A DNA stretch of 5,265 nt from contig JAUWWA010000169.1 in NCBI GenBank assembly GCA_030617125.1, forward strand, positions 1 through 5,265. The letters run 5' to 3'. Shown here one piece after another: positions 5,261-5,265 of the stretch. Source of the stretch: Pirellulales bacterium (GTDB taxonomy: Bacteria > Planctomycetota > Planctomycetia > Pirellulales > Thermoguttaceae). Each line of letters begins with the position of its first letter. The stretch's first letter is position 1. The position numbers were made by a program, and so were the translations under genes. The notes beneath the pieces were generated by a model. That model was given only the letters and a program-made list of their open reading frames with translations. It had not been told where the DNA came from and did no database searches.

Positions 5261-5265
5261 TGAAG

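Overview
The window looks like chromosome of a planctomycete, probably Pirellulales-like. The DNA is GC-rich, and three gene types common in that phylum occur together: an ECF sigma factor beside a membrane Ser/Thr kinase with an N-terminal zinc-finger (ZAS-like) segment, a secreted seven-repeat FG-GAP/VCBS protein, and a short FliN-like protein. The taxonomic call is inferred from gene content and remembered family sequences; no search was run. All five supported genes are on the minus strand, so the window reads right to left.

Right edge to 3917: about 150 bases of non-coding DNA with two strong inverted repeats. One is followed by a T-run on the minus strand and looks like an intrinsic terminator of a gene outside the window. 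Then comes a secreted protein with seven Asp-rich FG-GAP/VCBS repeats (5113 to 3917). A 206-base gap (3711-3916) follows, with three further inverted repeats and the presumed control region of the next operon.

3710 to 633: a compact three-gene unit made of an ECF sigma factor, a transmembrane Ser/Thr kinase starting 25 bases after it, and a signal-peptide-bearing coiled-coil protein about 100 bases further on. The kinase carries an HxxxCxxC segment at its N-terminus, a complete kinase domain, one membrane helix and a short Pro-rich and helical extracytoplasmic tail. The simplest model is a trans-membrane signalling unit: the coiled-coil protein and kinase tail lie outside the cytoplasmic membrane, the kinase signals inside, and the zinc-finger segment or phosphorylation controls the sigma factor.

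632 to 1: a 198-base gap holding a sequence close to the flagellar sigma-28/sigma-D promoter consensus, then the first 144 codons of a FliM/FliN-like flagellar switch protein that runs off the left edge. A flagellar-type promoter ahead of a flagellar-type gene is the most useful regulatory observation here. I saw no tRNA, rRNA, CRISPR array, insertion sequence or other mobile element. Plus-strand open frames are antisense shadows of the GC-rich minus-strand genes.
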